A DNA stretch of 64,000 nt from positions 636,564 through 700,563 of the forward strand of contig LNAC01000773.1 in NCBI GenBank assembly GCA_002007465.1. Reading direction: 5' to 3'. A model generated the notes under the pieces. It saw only the letters and a program-made list of their open reading frames with translations, was not told where the DNA came from and searched no databases. This DNA comes from Ailurus styani (lineage: Eukaryota > Chordata > Mammalia > Carnivora > Ailuridae). How positions within the stretch are numbered: position 1 is the stretch's first letter; each line of letters starts with the position of its first letter. Below, piece after piece: positions 59,406 through 64,000 of the stretch. Made by a program: the position numbers and the translations under genes.

Positions 59406-60139
59406 AAGAAAAGAAAACGTAGGGTGGAAAATCTCCTTTGTATTTGTCTTGGCAACCAATTTTTGGATATGACACCAAAGTCACAATCAACACAAGCAAA
59501 AAATCAGTAAGTGGGACTACATTAAACTAAAAAAGCTTCTGCAGAGCAAAAGGAATTGTTAATACAATGAAAAGGCAACCTATGGGATGGAAGAAGATAC
59601 TTGCAAACCACATGTCTGATAAGTGGTTAATATCCAAAATATATAAGGAACTCATTCATAATTGAATAGTAAAACAAAAAATAATCCAATTAAAAATGGG
59701 CAAAGGATCTGAATAAACATTTTCCCAAAGAAGATATACAAGTGGCCAACAGGTACATGAAAAGGTGCTCCACATCACTAACCATCAGAGAAATGCAAAT
59801 CAAAATCACAATATCACCCGACATCTGTTAGAATGGCTATTCCCCAAAAGGCAAGAAATAATGGGTATTGGCAAGAATGTGGAGAAAAGGGAACCCTCAT
59901 GCAATGTGCTGGGACTATAAATTAATATAGCCACTATGGAGTATGGAGTATCCTCAAAAAATTAAAAATAGAAGTACCATATGCTCCAGCAATCCTACTT
60001 CTGAGTATATAGTCAAAGAAGATGCAATCACTATCACAGAGATAGATGTACTCGCATGTTCATTGTAGTATTATTCATGATAGCCAAGATGTGGAAACAA
60101 CCTAAGCATCCACTGACAAATGAATGAAGAAAATGCGAT

Positions 60140-60390
60140 GCACACACACAGGTATATGTATATATACATAATGTATATATACGCATATATGTATGTATAT
60201 ATACATTGTGTATATATGTATTTTATAGCTGAATATTCCAGTATGTGTGTATGTATATGTATACACATATATGTGTATATATGTACATATATATGTGTTT
60301 GTATATATGTATATCTGTATGTATATATGCGTACATATTATATATATATACATACACACACATGCTGGAATATTATTCCGCTATAAAATA
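60140..60390. repeat. TG/TA-rich microsatellite with inverted duplication of L1
   Basis: An alternating purine-pyrimidine tract (CA, TG, TA and ATGT units) within L1 ORF2. The L1 piece at 60347-60390 ('gctggaatattattccgct', then 'ataaaata') is repeated in reverse complement at 60219-60259 ('tattttatagctgaatattc'). Frames on both strands here (60071-60495) are repeat artefacts. Confidence 0.88.
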
Positions 60391-60885
60391 AAAGTCCTGC
60401 CGTTTCCAATAGCATGGATGGACCTTGAGGGCATTATACTAAGTGAAGTAAGTCAGAGAAAGGCAAATACTGTATATGATCTCACTTATATGTAAAACCT
60501 AAAAACATCAAATTCTGAAACAGAGAATAGAATAGTGGTTGCCTGGAGCTGAGTGGTTGGGAGAATGGGGCGATATTACTCATAGGGTACAAATGTTCAG
60601 TTATAGGATGAATAAGTTCTAAGAGTCTAATGTACAGTATGTTGAGTATAGTTATCAATACTGTATTGTATACTTGAAAGTTGTTATGAAAGTAGACCTT
60701 TAATTTTCTCATCATAACAACAAAAGTAATAAAATGGTAATTACAGAGGTAAAGGATGTATTAACTAACCTTTGTCATCAACATTTTGCAATATTTACAT
60801 GTATCAAATTATCACACTGTACACCTTAAACTTACACAATGTTACATGTCAATTATATCTCAATAAAGCTAGAAAAAAATAGGCT

Positions 60886-62059
60886 ATAGTTGAAGAGGAG
60901 ACCCTTTCAAACCAAAAACTATTTTCAACATCAAGATCTTTCCCAGTCCAGTGCTTGGACCTACAGGAAACAGAAGAAAAGAATAAGAGTCAATACTCAA
61001 TAGACCAGGTAAGGTAGCAGGATAAACACTCCAGAACAAAGCAATCCTACACAGTATGAATACTTGATAGGACTTCAGGGAAGACATAAAGAGACCACCT
61101 GAAGCTTTATAAAGGAGGCTACTTTCAGGAAGGAATGGATTTGGTAGGTGGAAAAGAGAGGGGAAATAAAGCATTGTGAACAGCATGAGCAAAGGCTGAA
61201 AGGCAGAATTGAGTAAGTGTTTAAGGCTCACATCATCCCTAAACTGGAGGAAATTATTTTCACCAATCCACAAACAAAGATTCTTGAGAGGTAAGCAAGC
61301 TAATGCCAGCACTTTGCCTGTAGCCAAAAAGTGATGAGATTTATTCTTACTCTAGAGAGATGAAATCAGGAAGAATTATTTGAGGAGAATTCTTTGGGAA
61401 AAAATGAGACTGCTAGACCACATTCTATCTCTAAGTCACAGTTTGTCCTGGTGCATCTAGCAAATCTACCTCCAGTCTAATTGCCACAGCCCAATCAAAA
61501 ACCAGTGTGTATGGAGTTATGGACCTTCCACTTCTGTAAGCATCTACAAACATATGCCCCCCCACGCACATATACTGCTATTAATATTAATGCTTGAGTG
61601 GACTAGAGAGTTGCTGTTCAGTTCAAGTGATATAATAAAGATTAAAGTGTTGTGTAAACCATACAGCCAAATACGAAGTATATTATTATAATAATGACAA
61701 AGTCCCTAAAATATTTGCATATAGTCTCAAAGATTTTAGAGGAAATAATCATGATGGCTATATTTTGAAAATATAACAAACTAAAGTAATATTAAATAAA
61801 ATGTAGGTGTGAGGATACATAGGCATGGCGCTTTTAGTTTTTCAGAGGATTTTCTCATCCATTCTTTCATTTGATCCACAAGAAAAACTTTATAAGCTAA
61901 GTAGGTATTAACCTTTGGAAGTATCACTTTGATCTTTTTAACAATGAGAATTAGTAAATTGTCTGAGGGAACACCTTGTATTGGTAGCAGCCACAAATCT
62001 AAAAACTCAGAAATCTAGATTCCTAAATCTAGCCACCCTGAATTAGAATCTCTAAGAGT
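60886..62059. other. Intergenic, nothing recognised
   Basis: No repeat family recognised. A 147-codon minus frame at 60884-61327 has a Leu/Phe/Ser-rich composition but no family resemblance, no splice context and no conserved motif. Confidence 0.4.
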
Positions 62060-62542
62060 TTTGTACTACTTTCCTATTACCTCTATGACAAATTACCACA
62101 AACTCAGTGACTTAAACCAACAAAAATTTATTATCTTATAATTCTGAAGATCAGAATGTGAAATGGGTCTCACTCAATTGAGGTGTCAGGAAGAGTTGTG
62201 TTCCTTCTGTATCCTCTAGGGGAGAATCCATTTTCTTGCCTATTCCAGCTTAGAGAGGCTACCTGTCTTTCTTGGCTCATGGCCCCTTGCTCCATTTTTG
62301 AAGCTAGAAATTACATCACATTGATCTCTGACTCTATCATCACATCTTCTCAGATTCTAAGTCTCTTGCCTCCTTTTACTTAGAAGGACCCCTGTGATTA
62401 CATTGGACCCACCTGGATAATCCTTATTTCAAATATTTAATCGTATTTGCAAATCCCTGTTTGCCACATAAGGTAACATATTCACAGGATCTGGGATTAG
62501 GATGTGAACATCTTTGGGGGATACATCATTCTGCCTACCACA
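62060..62542 (-). mobile_element. MLT1-type MaLR LTR, antisense
   Basis: The antisense MLT1 pattern: 'tgacaaattaccacaaactc', 'aaaaatttattatcttata', 'aaggacccctgtgattaca', 'ttggacccacctggataatc', 'aaggtaacatattcacagg' and 'catctttgggggatac'. About 480 bases. Confidence 0.8.
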
Positions 62543-62544
62543 GG

Positions 62545-62610
62545 TAGGTCCCAAGAATATGCCTTTTAACATCCTCCAAGTGATTCTGATGTAGGACAAC
62601 TGTAGACCTG
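62545..62610 (+). repeat. MER5A-like 3' fragment
   Basis: 'atgccttttaacatcctcc' and 'aagtgattctgatgtagg' match the right end of MER5A. Confidence 0.6.
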
Positions 62611-62837
62611 TGCTCTCTGAACTTCATGAAGTTGAAGTTTTCAGACACTTGTCTGTAAACAAATTTAGTATTAATAATACTAATAAACTTTACAAACTAT
62701 ATACAAAAGAGAAGTAGAAAAAGGATATAATGAAAGAAAATTAACAGTAGAAGTTCTAAACTTCCTTCCATATCCTAAATCATTGTCTTGTGTACTCCTT
62801 CGGTTGGCCACTACTTTGGAAAATAGTGTTGTAGGTG
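62611..62837. other. Intergenic, nothing recognised
   Basis: No feature recognised. Confidence 0.4.
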
Positions 62838-63045
62838 AGGGTCAGCAAAATTTTTTCTGTAAAAAACCACATAGTATCTTTGACTTTGTAGGCTATATAG
62901 TCATATCACAAATACTTAAGTCTGTTCTGTAGTGCAAAAGCAGCCATGGATAATATGTAAACAAATGGACATGGCTGCTACTGTCAAACTATTTACAAAA
63001 ACAAGTAGCACGCTGGTTTGGCCTGTGGACCATAGATTGCCACAG
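62838..63045 (+). repeat. Non-autonomous hAT relic
   Basis: 'gagggtcagcaaaattttttc', 'gcaaaagcagccatggataa', 'gtaaacaaatggacatggct' and 'ggcctgtggaccatagattg' give a sense copy of the family seen at 8120 and 12172. Confidence 0.75.
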
Positions 63046-64000
63046 GTTATTTGCTGTGTTATTCCTTTGCGTCTTTCCTTTACTTGCACTGAGAATTCAT
63101 TTCTGCTATGACACTTCATTATGGGGGGGTGCATATTTTCCCAATGCCCTAATCACTATCATTGAGACTGGGAATTGTAGTCCAAACACTTCCTAGCCCA
63201 CTACCCAACCATCTTGTTTCCCCTCCCTGCATACCTCCTCTTTCTACAATCCTGTCCTACATATTTGGATGCAAAGTCAAACAGACCTAAAAGCTGGTAT
63301 AGCTCCAGGAATTATTTCTTGAGTTTGAGCTAAAGAGAAATAACCATTTTTTATTCTACTGAAAATAATGTGTTTTTTTCACCTCTAAATGTACCTATTT
63401 TCCTATAGTACAGATGTAATTACTAGAGGACAAGAGTCAATGAAGAAGAAAAATGAAAGGAATGATGGAGTTTGTAATCACCATTTTAGAGCTTAACACA
63501 TATTTTATAGAGTATTAGTGAGATGCTATTCTCTTGTTTTCAATGAAGACTGTTTCACACTGAAATGGTTGTGAAATGGGGCAATGGTTTCACACTGAAG
63601 CAAGAGAAATTTAAGATAAGCACTGATACTGAGAAAGTACATCAGTAGGCTGTTTGGAAAGATGGGATCACTTATGTTACTTTTTCTGGTGGGATCAAGA
63701 AAGTCTTGCCTCTAAAATGGAATATCTTCTCAGAGTCAAAGAGATCTTAGAATTTATTAAGCCAGCTTCTTCCCTGTATGAGAAACCACTTTGTCATCAG
63801 CCATAACAGAGGTCTTTTAGTATCTACTGTGATGAGGGACTCAAAACTTCATTAGGTATCCCATACTACTCTTCTCGCAAAATTTTTCTTGCTTAGCTTG
63901 AGCCAAAATATGCCTCCTGTAACTTCTTTACCCTCTGACAATTGGCCCTGGTTGCTTCTCATAGAACCATACAGAATAACCATAATTCCTTTTCTTTAGG
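63046..64000. other. Intergenic, nothing recognised
   Basis: No repeat family or coding exon recognised. A short local duplication of 'tttcacactgaa' occurs at 63553 and 63588. Confidence 0.4.

Larger units (their letters stand above)
56200..60885 (+). mobile_element. L1 (L1MA-like) ORF2 to 3' UTR, heavily interrupted
   Basis: Endonuclease from 56200 ('ttatatcagacaaaatag', 'ggggacttcaataccccac'), reverse transcriptase from about 57000 ('ggatcataagagactact', 'atgcaaggatggttcaac'), ORF2 C-terminus from 59400 ('aagcttctgcagagcaaaag', 'ggcaacctatgggatgg') and 3' UTR to about 60885 ('attatatctcaataaagc'). It is full of stops and broken by two SINEs, microsatellites and an L1/SINE composite. Small frames at 56737-57106 are ORF2 scraps. 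Confidence 0.9.

Noticed and set aside
60071..60495. Frames of 65-88 codons rich in Tyr/Ile/Met/Val on both strands
   Set aside because: They are translations of alternating TG/TA repeats inside L1.
60884..61327. A 147-codon minus-strand frame
   Set aside because: No motif, no Kozak or splice support and no family resemblance; a frame of this length is expected by chance in 64 kb.

Overview
This window looks like nuclear DNA from a carnivoran mammal, most likely a mustelid-like arctoid. The main evidence is about 17 copies of the tRNA-Lys-derived carnivore SINE. The youngest copies carry the head 'gtgggttaaagcctctgc', which I associate with Mustelidae (recalled, not searched). Carnivore-type L1 3' ends occur in both orientations. 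There is no bacterial-style gene organisation, and one ambiguous base (n at 19644) suggests a draft assembly.

Only one protein-coding gene is convincing: an intact single-exon reading frame on the minus strand (18009-18917) that I recognise as RTL4 (ZCCHC16/SIRH11), a domesticated Sushi-ichi-type Gag-like gene with one CCHC zinc knuckle. RTL4 is X-linked in eutherians, so the window is probably X-chromosomal, and its gene-poor, L1-rich character fits that. A splice-acceptor-like site lies 8 bases before the ATG, consistent with non-coding 5' exons further upstream on the minus strand, outside or unrecognised here.

Layout: 1-18000 is intergenic sequence with MIR, L2, hAT/MER5A and SINE relics, a long polypurine tract (5860-6200), an AT-rich hairpin (7127-7206) and several L1 3' fragments. 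RTL4 sits at 18.0-18.9 kb. From 19 to 34.8 kb there are further L1 3' pieces, MIRs, MER5A copies and one orphan exon-like segment (23332-23467) with a strong Kozak ATG between good splice signals. From about 34.9 to 44.4 kb is an almost continuous block of plus-strand L1 (an old 5' part, a mid-age copy, and another old 3' half), itself interrupted by SINEs and by a younger L1 3' fragment with target duplication. From 44.4 to 56.2 kb come young SINEs, MIRs and an MLT1 LTR. From 56.2 to 60.9 kb is a second plus-strand L1, broken up by SINEs, microsatellites and an inverted duplication. The last 3 kb hold an antisense MLT1 LTR and a hAT relic.

I found no new multi-gene system. Most open frames in the window fall in L1 relics, microsatellites or non-coding sequence. 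Repeat boundaries were read by eye and should be taken as good to about 10-30 bases unless a target site duplication is quoted.
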